Positions 15,796 through 25,942 of a stretch of DNA of 64,000 nt are shown one piece after another (the stretch's first letter is position 1; each line of letters starts with the position of its first letter). Both the position numbers and the translations under genes were made by a program. Source of the DNA: Bacillota bacterium (GTDB lineage: Bacteria > Bacillota > Desulfotomaculia > Desulfotomaculales > Pelotomaculaceae); contig JAKPTB010000010.1 of NCBI GenBank assembly GCA_029555205.1, positions 20,410 through 84,409 of the forward strand, read 5' to 3'. The notes beneath the pieces were generated by a model. That model had not been told where the DNA came from and did not search any database. It saw only the letters and a program-made list of their open reading frames with translations.

Positions 15796-16075
15796 GCTTT
15801 CAGTTTGCATTTTAGGGTGTTGTTACGCAAAGATAAATTGAATTTAAATATATATATTTTTCAAAGCTTTATATGAATAATTTACCATGAAAATGGAGGA
15901 ATATTTTAGGTCAGTGTCGAATTTTTCCACTATTCACTATAATTATTGCGGTTAAATTTTTATTTTGGATGACTAAGGCTTTTATTTAGTAATGTACTGT
16001 CAGGTGGTGATGTTATTACTTTATTTGCAAGTATTCTATTGTCTGAGTTAATTAGTTGTGAAAGGAGTGAAACTA
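15796..16075 (+). other. A+T-rich region upstream of the beta-helix gene
   Basis: A region with an alternating AT run near 15847-15860 and a GGAGGAATATTTT motif at 15895-15907 not followed by a usable frame. It presumably holds the promoter of the beta-helix gene, but I cannot place it with confidence. Confidence 0.35.
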
Positions 16076-18562
16076 TTGCTGAAACTGAAGTACTTGTGGC
16101 TCCTCCTGGCTGTGTCCCTGTGCCTGATGATGCTTCCGGGACTGGCTGCGGCAGGACCCAGCGTTGTGCAGGGTGTTTATATCGAAGATACTTATTACCC
16201 CACCATCCAGGAGGCCATTGACGCCGGTTCCGGTAATGTTTTGCGCATTTTACCTGGGAAATACGACGGGTCCTTGTCAATTCAGAATAAAACCGGCATA
16301 ACCCTGGATGTCTACAATCCTGGAGGCGAAGTCACCATCAATGCAGGTACGGCGGAGCCGGCAATTTTCATTAGCGGCGCAAGTCACGGCATCATCATCA
16401 ACAACCTGAAGATTAAAGGTTCCGGTGAAGGTTGCGGTATTCAAGTGGACAGCAGTGCGGAAGGCACAACAGTGACAGTGAATAACAACACCATATCCGG
16501 CTTTTCTGAGGGAATACGTGTAATTGAGGGCAGCATTGTCCTGGAAGGCAATACCTTTGAGAACAATGGTGTACCTGTACGCTATATGGCAGCAGAGCAA
16601 AACCCGCTGCTGACAGAACCGGGCAATAACATCCTGATTGGCCGGGTGGACATAATTCCACAGGGCCAGTCTGCAGTCTGGGGCATTACCCAGTCCATCC
16701 AGGAAGCGGTTAACTATGCATCCGACGGCTCTACGCTGAATATCTATGCCGGCGAATATGAAGAACAGGTAATAGTAAAGGAAAAGAGACTGAATCTGAT
16801 TGGGATAGAGGGCCGCGACAGTACAATTATAAAAACTCCGGATGATCCTGGGATATTGTCATTAGACCAGATAAAGGCAATGTATCCTGCGCCGCTTACT
16901 CAGTCCAGGCAGCAATACGAGCAGAAGGAGCAGTTACAAAAGGAACAGTTGCAAAATGAGCGGTTACAAAATGAGCAGTTACGGCCGCAGGATCTGGCGG
17001 CGAACGTGTCTCCGGATCACCAGAGGCATAAAGTAAAAGTATCTAACTTCCTTAACCAGGTTACAAGGGATTCAGAGGATGCAGGCATTTATATGGCGCT
17101 TATCATCGTGAACTACGAAAGCCAGCTACCTGTGACTGTTCAAGGGTTGACAGTAACAGGCCTGGCTATCCTCGGCGCTGACGGCTCTATTATCCAGGAT
17201 AACTGCTTTAAAGATAATCAATTTGCCGGGGCTTATCTGGGTTGGGTCGATGCTGTCTGGAACGAAGATGGTACCAGGATTATCGAACCGGTGCTGATCA
17301 GAAACAATATATTTACGCAAAACAATGATGCTCTGTTCATTGGTGGACTTTACGAGTACGATGACAGTTCATACAATGTGTCGGTGGAAGAGAATGAATT
17401 CATTGGCAACGAATGCTGCGGGCTATACGCATTTAATGCTAATGGTCTGATTTTGACCGGGAATCACTTTAAAGACAACAAATACAACGGAGCCTATCTC
17501 TATGACACCGATAACTGGAGCCAGTATGATGCTTACGAACAGGCAGCAGGTGTTTACGGTAACACCTTCGACAACAACGGCGCCGCTGGGCTATACTTGG
17601 ATTACTCTTACTACCTGCCCGTGCTGGAAAACGAAATGAAAAACAACGGATATGGCGGCATTGGTACTGAAGAGCTTTATGGATGCCAATTCAGCCGCAA
17701 CAGCATCACTGGTAATGGCTGGGATGGAATCTACCTGTACTTTTCCGAGGGCTGTGAGATTACGGATAATATAATAAGCGGTAATGGGACCGGTCTTCTC
17801 CCGGAAGAACTAGAGAACGATCCTGACTACGTCTACTGTGGTTTGGATATGTGGTTTTCCAACGACAACATAATCACCGGCAACAAAATAGAGGGGAATA
17901 AGGACGTAGGGTTGGGGCTCGACTGTTGTGAATATAACCTCATCAAGAATAACCACATCCAAAATAACGGCCACCAGCCTGAGGAAGACGAACAATTCGG
18001 CCCAAGCTATGGTGGTATTCTAGTGAACTATTATTATTATGAAGATGGCGAATTGTACATCTACGAAGATAACTTTGTTTGTTTTAACAACATCACCGGT
18101 AATACACCTAACGGATTGGAATTTTACGTTGACTTCGATGATATCGCATTCGGGCTCGAGGGCATGGCGCCTGAAAAAAATAGTACCCCTGCGCCCGGCG
18201 AGGCCCCTGAGGCAGGCAGTGAGATGAGTTATAGTTACCAATACAACTGGTGGGGCGATAAAAGCGGCCCTATAGACGAAGGGCAGGGGTACCTCTTTAG
18301 TGACCAGCCGGGTAACTTGCTGGGTAAAGGTGATAAAGTCGTGGGATTCTGGATTGGAGAATATGCCCCCTGGCTTTCCGCGCCTTTCGACACAGCTCAC
18401 CCCGGACCTGAGCCGGTATCCCCACTGCCGTTAGCCGGCGGTTGGAGCCTGATCTCCACGCCATACACGCTGGGAGTGAACTCCTGGAACGACATAATCA
18501 ACCTGGGAGAAAAACTTGACGCCTCAGTAATCGTCAGATACAACAGTACAAGCAAGACCTAG
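16076..18562 (+). CDS. Secreted right-handed parallel beta-helix protein, ends at an in-frame TAG
   Basis: An exported, cell-surface-type protein of about 828 residues before the stop. A signal peptide (about residues 1-26, ending LPGLAAAG) precedes many PbH1-type beta-helix turns, recognisable by repeated N-N-x-I/F and GN-x-I patterns such as NNNTISGF, LEGNTFENN and NSITGNGWDGIY, as in NosD/pectate-lyase-like folds. A Gln/Glu-rich insertion with 15-bp tandem repeats lies near residues 280-305. I start at TTG 16076 because AAAGGAG sits eight bases upstream; the GTG at 16058 precedes it. Reading continues in frame past the TAG (see 18563-19012), so the gene is probably interrupted. Substrate unknown. 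Confidence 0.8.
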   Translation: MLKLKYLWLLLAVSLCLMMLPGLAAAGPSVVQGVYIEDTYYPTIQEAIDAGSGNVLRILPGKYDGSLSIQNKTGITLDVYNPGGEVTINAGTAEPAIFISGASHGIIINNLKIKGSGEGCGIQVDSSAEGTTVTVNNNTISGFSEGIRVIEGSIVLEGNTFENNGVPVRYMAAEQNPLLTEPGNNILIGRVDIIPQGQSAVWGITQSIQEAVNYASDGSTLNIYAGEYEEQVIVKEKRLNLIGIEGRDSTIIKTPDDPGILSLDQIKAMYPAPLTQSRQQYEQKEQLQKEQLQNERLQNEQLRPQDLAANVSPDHQRHKVKVSNFLNQVTRDSEDAGIYMALIIVNYESQLPVTVQGLTVTGLAILGADGSIIQDNCFKDNQFAGAYLGWVDAVWNEDGTRIIEPVLIRNNIFTQNNDALFIGGLYEYDDSSYNVSVEENEFIGNECCGLYAFNANGLILTGNHFKDNKYNGAYLYDTDNWSQYDAYEQAAGVYGNTFDNNGAAGLYLDYSYYLPVLENEMKNNGYGGIGTEELYGCQFSRNSITGNGWDGIYLYFSEGCEITDNIISGNGTGLLPEELENDPDYVYCGLDMWFSNDNIITGNKIEGNKDVGLGLDCCEYNLIKNNHIQNNGHQPEEDEQFGPSYGGILVNYYYYEDGELYIYEDNFVCFNNITGNTPNGLEFYVDFDDIAFGLEGMAPEKNSTPAPGEAPEAGSEMSYSYQYNWWGDKSGPIDEGQGYLFSDQPGNLLGKGDKVVGFWIGEYAPWLSAPFDTAHPGPEPVSPLPLAGGWSLISTPYTLGVNSWNDIINLGEKLDASVIVRYNSTSKT
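16928..16984 (+). repeat. 15-bp tandem repeat inside the beta-helix gene
   Basis: Nearly four copies of a 15-base unit (GAGCAGTTACAAAAT with variants) encode EQLQK/EQLQN/ERLQN/EQL, a charged low-complexity linker. Confidence 0.85.
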
Positions 18563-19012
18563 GAGGAGTGTGGTGAGGCGGGAACCACCCTGGATCCGCA
18601 GGACGCCTATTTCATCATGATGAACTCGGGTGACCTGCTGCCGCTTGTAATAAGCAGCAACCACACCGCTCCCCCGGTACGTACTCTGGAGCAGGGCTGG
18701 AACCTGGCCAGCCTGGCGGCTGATGAGCCATTAACCGTCCGGGAAGCGCTGGCCTCAGCTGAATATACGGCTGACGGCAGGCGGGGCTGGGTGCAGGTGG
18801 TTAAGCCGCCGTTTAGATCCCATGCGTTCTCCGGCCAGGATAGCTGGGTATATACGGTAAATTCGCCGGGTAAAAAGAGGATGAACCCGGTAGCGGGCTA
18901 CTGGATCTATATGGACAACGCTGACGAGCTGGCCGGTTTTACAACAACAGGGCCTCTGCAGGAACCTGACTGGTGGCAATATTATGATTTCAGCCGGCAG
19001 GTTTTTAACTGA
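18563..19012 (+). pseudogene. In-frame continuation of the beta-helix gene after a TAG codon
   Basis: The frame of the preceding gene stays open for 149 codons after the TAG at 18560-18562. The sequence across it (VRYNSTSKT-stop-EECGEAG) looks like one continuous module, probably with Trp (TGG) in place of the TAG. The rest (EQGWNLASLA, GRRGWVQVV, MNPVAGYWIYMD) repeats the GGWSLISTP-type motifs found before the stop, which supports one original C-terminal domain. There is no ribosome binding site and suitable start directly after the stop. A nonsense mutation is the simplest reading; readthrough or a sequencing error are alternatives. Confidence 0.75.
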
Positions 19013-19080
19013 GGAAACGCAGCAAAAAAAGAAAACAATATTGCTGCTGGAGCGAGGGAATACTGTAAAATATAATTTTT

Positions 19081-19111
19081 GCAGGCAGGGCAAATTCATG
19101 TCCCTGCCTGC
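19081..19111 (+). terminator. Hairpin downstream of the beta-helix gene
   Basis: A perfect 10-bp stem GCAGGCAGGG/CCCTGCCTGC with an 11-base loop, followed by only a weak T-rich stretch. It probably terminates the + strand transcript. Confidence 0.55.
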
Positions 19112-19192
19112 TTACATATTTGCAAGGCAAATCTGCCCGGGCGGTGGGTTGCAAGAAACCCTGTCACCCTATAGTATTATTAATCGCTTATA

Positions 19193-19786
19193 CTATTTTT
19201 TACAGGGTCCCACCGGTAGAACGACCCGTCCGAAGACTGTGTTGAAAATTCCTGCTGCTGAGGTATACCAGGCTGCAAAAGCTGTTACAATGCCGACGTA
19301 GCCTCCCCAGGTATGGGCCGCATGATTTCCGGCCGCTCCGATGGTCAAAAGGATAAAGGCCAGGAGCAATAAAGTGAATGTTACAATAAGGGCTTTATTG
19401 GTTCCAAAACTTCCAATCCACATGTAAGCGGTAAAAATTGTCCAGGCCAGAAGAAACAGCCAGACGCCCTGCGACGGTATAACCCACACTTTCTGTACGG
19501 CAAGCAGTTCAAAAATGCCGAAAGACACCCAAAAGGCACCATAAGAGGAAAAAGCCGTGGCTCCAAAGACATTATTTTTCTTGAACTCCCACATGCCTGC
19601 CAGCACTTGAACGGTTCCCCCGTAAACCAGCGCCAGGGCAATGACTACGGCCACGGATTCTGCTACAACCAGCCCGGCATTAACCATGCTGAGGCAGAAG
19701 GTGGTCAGGGCAAAACAAGCAAGACCAAGGGGCCCCGGATCAGCTATCGCCGACTCTTTAATTTCGTACACTTTATTATCCGCCAC
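19193..19786 (-). CDS. GPR1/FUN34/YaaH family acetate/succinate transporter
   Basis: A 197-residue membrane protein with six hydrophobic helices. The N-terminal motif ADPGPLGLACFALTTF (NPxPLGL-type signature), the GGTVQVLAGMWEF segment and SSYGAFWVSFG place it in the SatP/YaaH family, which moves acetate or succinate with protons. The GTG start follows GGGGGTG. It has a consensus promoter and a repeat-rich leader upstream. Confidence 0.9.
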   Translation of the reverse strand: MADNKVYEIKESAIADPGPLGLACFALTTFCLSMVNAGLVVAESVAVVIALALVYGGTVQVLAGMWEFKKNNVFGATAFSSYGAFWVSFGIFELLAVQKVWVIPSQGVWLFLLAWTIFTAYMWIGSFGTNKALIVTFTLLLLAFILLTIGAAGNHAAHTWGGYVGIVTAFAAWYTSAAGIFNTVFGRVVLPVGPCKK

Positions 19787-19816
19787 TACTACACCCCCAA
19801 TGAATAATTAAATCTC

Positions 19817-19877
19817 TAATCTAATCTAATCAATAAATCAGTAGCTGTCTAATTCACCTCCCCCGATTAGATCTAAT
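19817..19877. repeat. Clustered GATTAG/CTAATC repeats in the transporter leader
   Basis: Three tandem TAATC units (19817-19831), one isolated TCTAATT at 19849-19855 and a perfect 12-bp palindrome ATTAGATCTAAT (19866-19877) lie between the promoter and start codon of the minus-strand transporter. Confidence 0.7.
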
Positions 19878-19888
19878 GATCCTGCAAG

Positions 19889-19917
19889 ATTATAATGTTT
19901 CCTTCGAATTATGTCAA
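19889..19917 (-). promoter_or_regulatory. Consensus sigma-A promoter of the acetate-type transporter
   Basis: On the minus strand TTGACA (19912-19917), a 17-bp spacer and TATAAT (19889-19894), a full match to consensus. Confidence 0.88.
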
Positions 19918-20046
19918 TATTGTGAATATATTGTTCCGTTTCTACCTATTTCATTAACATATATCGTTTCTTTTTTTAAACCGGATTAAAATTTGTAAAA
20001 CTTAGCAATACTAAATGAAGAATCTTTTTCACGAGGTGATCAAAAA

Positions 20047-21771
20047 GTGGGAGAATTCCCAGCCGGTTTTGGAGGTATTCTGACTTTTATTCAGGTCTTC
20101 TTTGCCGTGGTTATTGGACTTTATTTTTGGAATCTGCTTAAAGCGCAGCAGGGAAGCAAATTAGTTGTAGAAAAGGAATCCAGAAAGGAAATGGAAAAAC
20201 TTCAGAGAATGCGTTCAATTTCCCTGACCGAGCCGCTATCTGAAAAAACGCGTCCCACCTGTTTTAAGGAAATTATTGGCCAGGCTGAAGGCTTGAAGTC
20301 CCTGCGGGCCGCCCTTTGCGGACCCAATCCCCAACACGTGATTATTTATGGTCCCCCCGGTGTGGGGAAAACTGCCGCGGCAAGACTGGTGCTGGAGGAG
20401 GCCAAAAACAACCCCTTATCCCCTTTTAAAGAAGACGCCAAATTTATTGAACTGGATGCAACCACGGCGCGTTTTGACGAGCGTAATATTGCCGACCCGC
20501 TGATTGGTTCTGTGCACGACCCCATATACCAGGGGGCGGGGCCCATGGGTATAGCCGGGATTCCCCAGCCCAAACCCGGCGCAGTCACCAAGGCCCACGG
20601 CGGGCTGCTTTTCATTGATGAAATAGGAGAACTGCACCCGATCCAGATGAACAAGCTTTTAAAGGTAATGGAGGACCGTAAGGTTACCCTGGAGAGCGCT
20701 TATTACAACTCCGAGGACAACAACATCCCTTCTCATATTCACGATATTTTTCAAAACGGGTTGCCGGCAGACTTTCGCATGGTGGGAGCTACAACCCGGG
20801 GGGCTGAACATATAGCCCCGGCCATTCGCTCCCGCTGTCTGGAAATATTCTTCCGGGAGCTTCAGCCTGACGAGATCGAAATAATAGCGGCAAACGCGGC
20901 CAGGAAAGTGGGCATACCGCTTCAGGAAGGGGCCCTGGAGGTTATTAAAAAGTACGCCACAAATGGGCGCGAAGCGGTTAATATTATTCAGATTTCCGCG
21001 GGTATTGCCATTACCGAAGGCAGGGAAGTTATTCGCAAAACCGACATTGAATGGGTTATCAATAGCGGCCAGTATTCACCCAGGCCGGAGAAAAAAATAC
21101 CCTCCCGGCCTCAGGTGGGTCTGGTCAACGGTCTTGCTGTTTACGGGCCCAACATGGGCATGGTGCTGGAGGTTGAATGCAACGTCATACCTGCGCTGCG
21201 CGGACAGGGAAAGCTGACAGTCACAGGGATGGTGGAAGAGGAGGAGATTGACGGGGGCGGCCGGACCGTGCGCCGGAAAAGCATGGCCCGCAGTTCTGTG
21301 GAAAATGTTCTCACTGTGCTCCGCCGGATCATGGAAGTGGACATCAGGGATTATGACATTCACGTCAATTTTCCGGGGGGGGCGCCAACGGACGGCCCTT
21401 CCGCCGGGGTAAGCGTTGCCACGGCGGTATACTCGGCGATTATGGGATTGCCCGTTGACAACAGGGTAGCTATGACCGGCGAAGTTTCCATCCGCGGCCT
21501 GGTCAAGCCGGTTGGCGGTATTGTAGCCAAAGTGGAGGCTGCCCGGCAGGCCGGCGCCAGGAAGGTCATTATTCCCGCTGAAAATGATCAGGAACTTTTG
21601 AGAAGCCTTGAAGACATTGAAATTATTCCGGTGGAACGCCTGGAGGAGGTATTCCGTACAGCCCTCGTCTGCCCGCCGCCTGCGGAAAAAAAGAAAGAGC
21701 ACAATGCTTCGCTGCCGCTGGAGGTGCTGAGCGCCTCGGTCTTTGGAGCCGGACAGCCGTTATCCAAATAA
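20047..21771 (+). CDS. lonB: LonB-type ATP-dependent protease
   Basis: A 574-residue membrane-anchored Lon paralogue. One N-terminal transmembrane helix (about residues 8-30) replaces the Lon substrate-binding domain. An AAA+ domain follows, with Walker A GPPGVGKT and a LLFIDEIGEL Walker B. The C-terminal Ser/Lys protease domain has the catalytic Ser in DGPSAG and its Lys in GGIVAKVEAA. In Bacillus LonB is made in the forespore. The start is a GTG behind GAGGTGAT. It sits directly before lon, the same arrangement as in Bacillus. A terminator separates the two. Confidence 0.95.
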   Translation: MGEFPAGFGGILTFIQVFFAVVIGLYFWNLLKAQQGSKLVVEKESRKEMEKLQRMRSISLTEPLSEKTRPTCFKEIIGQAEGLKSLRAALCGPNPQHVIIYGPPGVGKTAAARLVLEEAKNNPLSPFKEDAKFIELDATTARFDERNIADPLIGSVHDPIYQGAGPMGIAGIPQPKPGAVTKAHGGLLFIDEIGELHPIQMNKLLKVMEDRKVTLESAYYNSEDNNIPSHIHDIFQNGLPADFRMVGATTRGAEHIAPAIRSRCLEIFFRELQPDEIEIIAANAARKVGIPLQEGALEVIKKYATNGREAVNIIQISAGIAITEGREVIRKTDIEWVINSGQYSPRPEKKIPSRPQVGLVNGLAVYGPNMGMVLEVECNVIPALRGQGKLTVTGMVEEEEIDGGGRTVRRKSMARSSVENVLTVLRRIMEVDIRDYDIHVNFPGGAPTDGPSAGVSVATAVYSAIMGLPVDNRVAMTGEVSIRGLVKPVGGIVAKVEAARQAGARKVIIPAENDQELLRSLEDIEIIPVERLEEVFRTALVCPPPAEKKKEHNASLPLEVLSASVFGAGQPLSK

Positions 21772-21817
21772 TTACGAAAAATGACATTAGCTGACCAGCA
21801 GCTTCAAATCTCCCCGG

Positions 21818-21842
21818 AACCCGGCATAAAAGCCGGGTTTTG
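21818..21842 (+). terminator. Intrinsic terminator of lonB
   Basis: Eight-base-pair stem AACCCGGC/GCCGGGTT with loop ATAAAA and a short T run. Confidence 0.75.
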
Positions 21843-21964
21843 CAGTATTCGTAGTAATTATTGCTATAGCCGGATTTCTAACTTTTATGATAGAATATAA
21901 ACGTAACCTTGTGCTTGAAAATATACAATTATTAGAAACAAGTTATTGAGAAGGAGGTGCAGCT

Positions 21965-24385
21965 GTGAAATCCGAAGTAAAATTCTTGCCTTTACTACCT
22001 TTGCGGGGTATTCTGGTTTTCCCTTATATGGTTATTCACCTCGATGTAGGGCGCGAAAAATCAGTGCTGGCCATAGAGGAGGCAATGATCCAGGACCGGA
22101 TCATCTTTCTGGCTACCCAGAGGGAAGCCCAGACGGATGACCCTGGTGTAGATGATATCTATCAGATTGGTACGGTGGCCGAAGTCAAGCAGCTTTTAAA
22201 GCTGCCCGGGGGCACCATCCGGGTTTTGGTGGAAGGTATCTCCAGGGCCAGGATCCGTCGTTTTCTTGCCAATGAACCCTTCTTCCAGGTGGAAGTAGAC
22301 CAGTACTCCGAGGTTTTTGAAAAGAACAGCGAGATTGAAGCGCTGATGCGCAGCCTGGTTTATCAGTTTGAGCAGTATGTCAAACTGTCCAAGCGCATAC
22401 CCCCTGAAACAGTTGTTTCGGTAGTGAACCTGGAAGAGCCCGGAAGGCTGGCGGACATCATTGCTTCCCACCTTGCGCTGCGCATAGATGATAAACAGAA
22501 TGTCCTTGAGGCGGTCAATATCGTTCAGAGGCTGGAAAAACTATGTGCTCTTGTCGCAAAAGAGCTTGAAATTGTTGAACTTGAGCGTAAAATCAACATC
22601 CGCGTGCGCAAACAGATGGAAAAGACCCAGAAGGAATATTATTTGCGTGAACAGATGAAGGCTATCCAGCGCGAACTGGGTGAAAAAGACGAACGTATGG
22701 CCGAGAGCGAGGAACTGCGTGAAAAAATTGCCGAAGCCAAGCTGCCGAAAGAGGTAGAGGAGAAGGCGCTGAAAGAAGTGGAGCGTCTGGAAAAGATGCC
22801 GCCGATGGCTGCCGAGGCGGCTGTGGTGCGTAATTACCTTGACTGGCTGTTGGCTCTGCCCTGGAACAAGGGTACCCGTGACCGCCTGGATATTAAAATG
22901 GCGGAAGCCATCCTCGATGAGGACCACTACGGCTTAAAAACGGTTAAAGAACGGATCCTTGAATACCTGGCTATCCGTAAACTGGCCAAGAAAATGAAGG
23001 GACCCATTATCTGTTTTGTCGGGCCGCCCGGTGTCGGTAAAACATCCCTGGGCCGTTCCATTGCCCGGGCCCTGGAGCGCAAATTTATCCGCATGTCCCT
23101 GGGAGGTGTGCGTGATGAGGCTGAGATCAGGGGCCACCGCCGCACTTATGTTGGTGCCATGCCGGGCAGGATTATCCAGGGCATTCGCCAGGCCGGCTCC
23201 AAAAACCCTGTTTTTCTGCTGGATGAGATTGATAAAATGAGTATGGACTTCCGGGGTGACCCCTCCGCAGCCCTGCTGGAGGTGCTGGATCCGGAGCAGA
23301 ACAATACTTTCAGCGATCACTACATCGAGGCGCCCTTTGATCTGTCCAACGTGATGTTTATCACTACGGCCAACCTTCAGCACAACATTCCCCGGCCGCT
23401 GCAGGACCGGATGGAGATCATTTACTTATCCGGCTACACGGAAGAGGAAAAGGTCCAGATTGCCATGCGTCACCTGCTGCCCAAGCAGATTAAGGAGCAC
23501 GGGTTGAGCAAGGGTATGCTGAGGATGACGGAAAACACGGTCCGCAAGATTATCAGGGAGTACACCCGGGAGTCCGGGGTGCGGAACCTGGAGAGACAGA
23601 TTGCAACTATTTGCCGCAAGACCGCGCGGCAGGTTGTTTCTGATAAAGCAAGCAAGGTTCAGGTAACACCTCTGAACTTAAATCAGTACCTTGGCACCCC
23701 GCGTTTCCGCTACGGTGTAGCGGAGCAGGACGACCAGGTGGGTGTGGCTACGGGTCTTGCCTGGACGGAGGTCGGCGGAGATACCCTGGCAATTGAAGTT
23801 TCAATTTATAAGGGGAGCGGCCGTCTTACGTTGACCGGCAAACTGGGCGACGTGATGAAGGAATCGGCTCAGGCCGGTTACAGCTACATCCGCAGCCGTG
23901 CTGCCGAGTTGTCCATTGACGAAGAGCTTTATGACAAACAGGATATTCATATTCATATCCCGGAGGGCGCCATTCCCAAGGACGGTCCCTCGGCGGGCAT
24001 TACCATGGCCACCGCCCTGGCTTCGGCTGTAACAGGGCAAAAAGTGCGGCACGATGTGGCCATGACTGGTGAAATAACCTTAAGGGGCAGGGTTCTGCCG
24101 GTGGGCGGAATCAAGGAAAAGGTCCTTGCTGCCCACAGAGCGGGTATAAAAACACTGGTTTTACCCAAGGATAATAAAAAGGACCTGGACGAAATCCCCA
24201 AGAAGGTTAAAGACAAGCTGAATTTTATCCTTGTTGAGCATATGGACCAGGTGCTGGAGGCAGCCCTCACCGAGAAGGAATTTGTGCCTGAAGATGTGAC
24301 AGGGACTTCTCCAGTGGTTCCCCAGCCCCCGGCGTATCAACACCCTGTAGCGCATAACGAAGGAGGGGCCCAAATCCCTTCATGA
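21965..24385 (+). CDS. lon: ATP-dependent protease La (Lon)
   Basis: An 806-residue cytosolic AAA+ protease for damaged and regulatory proteins. The N-terminal LON domain starts [18 protein letters not shown] coiled-coil region (about residues 190-260) precedes the ATPase with Walker [10 protein letters not shown] and [10 protein letters not shown]. The C-terminal protease domain has Ser in KDGPSAG and Lys in [22 protein letters not shown] precedes the GTG start. The stop overlaps the ysxC start by four bases, so the two are translationally coupled. Confidence 0.97.
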   Translation: MKSEVKFLPLLPLRGILVFPYMVIHLDVGREKSVLAIEEAMIQDRIIFLATQREAQTDDPGVDDIYQIGTVAEVKQLLKLPGGTIRVLVEGISRARIRRFLANEPFFQVEVDQYSEVFEKNSEIEALMRSLVYQFEQYVKLSKRIPPETVVSVVNLEEPGRLADIIASHLALRIDDKQNVLEAVNIVQRLEKLCALVAKELEIVELERKINIRVRKQMEKTQKEYYLREQMKAIQRELGEKDERMAESEELREKIAEAKLPKEVEEKALKEVERLEKMPPMAAEAAVVRNYLDWLLALPWNKGTRDRLDIKMAEAILDEDHYGLKTVKERILEYLAIRKLAKKMKGPIICFVGPPGVGKTSLGRSIARALERKFIRMSLGGVRDEAEIRGHRRTYVGAMPGRIIQGIRQAGSKNPVFLLDEIDKMSMDFRGDPSAALLEVLDPEQNNTFSDHYIEAPFDLSNVMFITTANLQHNIPRPLQDRMEIIYLSGYTEEEKVQIAMRHLLPKQIKEHGLSKGMLRMTENTVRKIIREYTRESGVRNLERQIATICRKTARQVVSDKASKVQVTPLNLNQYLGTPRFRYGVAEQDDQVGVATGLAWTEVGGDTLAIEVSIYKGSGRLTLTGKLGDVMKESAQAGYSYIRSRAAELSIDEELYDKQDIHIHIPEGAIPKDGPSAGITMATALASAVTGQKVRHDVAMTGEITLRGRVLPVGGIKEKVLAAHRAGIKTLVLPKDNKKDLDEIPKKVKDKLNFILVEHMDQVLEAALTEKEFVPEDVTGTSPVVPQPPAYQHPVAHNEGGAQIPS

Positions 24386-24996
24386 AAATTAGTTCTGCCG
24401 AATTTGTTACCAGTGCAGTCCGTAAGTCAGACTACCCGGCCGGGGAACTTCCAGAAGTTGCCCTGGCCGGGCGTTCTAATGTTGGAAAATCTTCTCTTTT
24501 GAACAGGCTTGCTGTAAAAAAGGGTCTGGCCCGCACCAGCAAGACTCCCGGCCGTACCCGGCTGATTAATTTTTTCCTGATTAACGGCGTCTTCCGGCTG
24601 GTGGATCTGCCCGGTTACGGATACGCCAAAGTATCTGCCGGAGAGAGGGAGAGCTGGCGGAAGATGGTGGAGGGTTATTTGTCAACGAGGGAAAACCTGA
24701 AAGGTGTTGTATTGCTGGTGGACAGCCGGCACCCGCCCACTTCCCTGGACGTGCAGATGTATGGCTGGTTGAAGCACCGGGGGATACCGGTGGCCGTGGT
24801 TGCCACCAAGGCAGACAAGCTCTCCCGCTCCAAATTGCTGCGTTCCCTGAAGGTTGTCCGGGAGACCCTGGCCCTGGCTGAAGGGGAAACACTGGTGCCT
24901 TTTTCAGCAGAAACCGGGCAGGGCCGGGAGGAACTCCTGGAAGTTATTGGCCGTTGGGCTGGTATTCTCTGCAAAGAAACTGTTGAACAAAAATGA
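24382..24996 (+). CDS. ysxC: Ribosome biogenesis GTP-binding protein YsxC/EngB
   Basis: A 204-residue small GTPase needed for late assembly of the 50S subunit. The G1 motif GRSNVGKSS, the switch region [13 protein letters not shown]3 DLPGYG and G4 TKAD are all present in the usual order. Length is standard for the family. Its ATG overlaps the lon stop (ATGA), and it is followed by a strong terminator. Confidence 0.96.
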   Translation: MKISSAEFVTSAVRKSDYPAGELPEVALAGRSNVGKSSLLNRLAVKKGLARTSKTPGRTRLINFFLINGVFRLVDLPGYGYAKVSAGERESWRKMVEGYLSTRENLKGVVLLVDSRHPPTSLDVQMYGWLKHRGIPVAVVATKADKLSRSKLLRSLKVVRETLALAEGETLVPFSAETGQGREELLEVIGRWAGILCKETVEQK

Positions 24997-25097
24997 TTCA
25001 GTTTTAATTATTTTTTTACTGAAAACTGACAGGGGAAGCCTGTTAGAAATAAAGATTACGCCTTTTAGGCGAGGACGGAGGATTTCCGGAAATAGGA

Positions 25098-25133
25098 GTG
25101 GGCGCATTTGCAGATGCGCCCACCAGCTTTTTG
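25098..25133 (+). terminator. Intrinsic terminator of lon-ysxC
   Basis: Perfect 10-bp stem GTGGGCGCAT/ATGCGCCCAC with a six-base loop, then CAGCTTTTT. Confidence 0.85.
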
Positions 25134-25141
25134 AAGACCGG

Positions 25142-25849
25142 TTATTTTTTTTCTATTGTGGGAGTATTATTTTGATTCTGGTCTTTCTGGGACGGCGCCG
25201 AATTATTATCCGGTGCAGGTGTAGTCTTCGGCTCCTGTTTCTGTGTTGGAGCCGGGGACGGTGTTGCGGGCGCAGGTGTAGCCGGTGCCGGAGTTCGCGC
25301 CGGTTCAGGCGCTGGTGAAGCTGCAGGCGCAGGTGCAGCTTTTGGCGCAGGTGTAGTTTTTGGCGCGGGCGTGGCCTCTGGCGTAGTTGAGTCCGTACTG
25401 GTGATTTCAAAACCCACGCCGCTTATGGTCCGGTCATTCAGATTCAGGGTGACCGCGCTTATGGGTCCGTTTTGATCGTCTTCCTTGACATCGACATACC
25501 TGGCCCGGACATCCAGCCAGACGAAATCCTGGGCCGGTATTTTCTGAATTACCTCAGTGATTTCTGCCCTGCGGTCTTTTTCATTTTCACCGGTACTCAC
25601 CAGAATATAACTTGTTCCGTTAACCTGGAGCCAGGTTGCCATTTCTCTTTTTGCCAGATCCCCGGCAATGTTTTTAACGACATCCGGCGCCTTGTTTAAA
25701 TCAACCTTGCTGAAGCCCACTTTAGATGTTTCGGGCACCACAAGGGGTTTCGGATCGGGTGTCGGGGCCGGTTTGCGGGCCACGTTGCAGCCCGGGACCA
25801 GGCAGAAGATTACAAGAAACATTAGGATCATGACTTTTCGCATTAGCAT
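25142..25849 (-). CDS. Lipoprotein with Pro/Ala-rich C-terminal tail
   Basis: A 235-residue exported protein. The signal ends VPGC (Cys21, a lipobox-like site). The central domain (about residues 45-150) is of mixed alpha/beta character; the VNGTSYILVSTGE stretch recalls the PrcB C-terminal domain, but the match is weak. Residues 155-235 are low complexity (APAPAP, TPAPAT, then Q/N-rich), consistent with a wall-spanning linker. GGGGG lies eight bases before the ATG. It may be co-transcribed with the binding protein at 25943. Confidence 0.65.
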   Translation of the reverse strand: MLMRKVMILMFLVIFCLVPGCNVARKPAPTPDPKPLVVPETSKVGFSKVDLNKAPDVVKNIAGDLAKREMATWLQVNGTSYILVSTGENEKDRRAEITEVIQKIPAQDFVWLDVRARYVDVKEDDQNGPISAVTLNLNDRTISGVGFEITSTDSTTPEATPAPKTTPAPKAAPAPAASPAPEPARTPAPATPAPATPSPAPTQKQEPKTTPAPDNNSAPSQKDQNQNNTPTIEKK

Positions 25850-25942
25850 TAGAATAACCCCCGATAGAAGTTTTCTTTATTGTTTTCTAAGGGCGTTAAA
25901 AAAATGCATGAGAAGAGAGCATGACCTGGGAAAGCTCGAATT

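Noticed and set aside
18560..18562. Pyrrolysine or other recoding at the beta-helix TAG
   Set aside because: Kept only as an alternative: TAG is an ordinary stop for many genes here and the flanking residues suggest a Trp codon hit by mutation.
19081..19111. Short CRISPR-like palindrome
   Set aside because: Only one copy is present; it is a hairpin after the beta-helix gene. No CRISPR array or cas gene is seen anywhere in the window.
24854..25318. 154-codon + strand frame overlapping ysxC and the terminator
   Set aside because: It is antisense to the Pro/Ala repeat tail of the minus-strand lipoprotein and overlaps ysxC, an artefact of GC-rich repeats.
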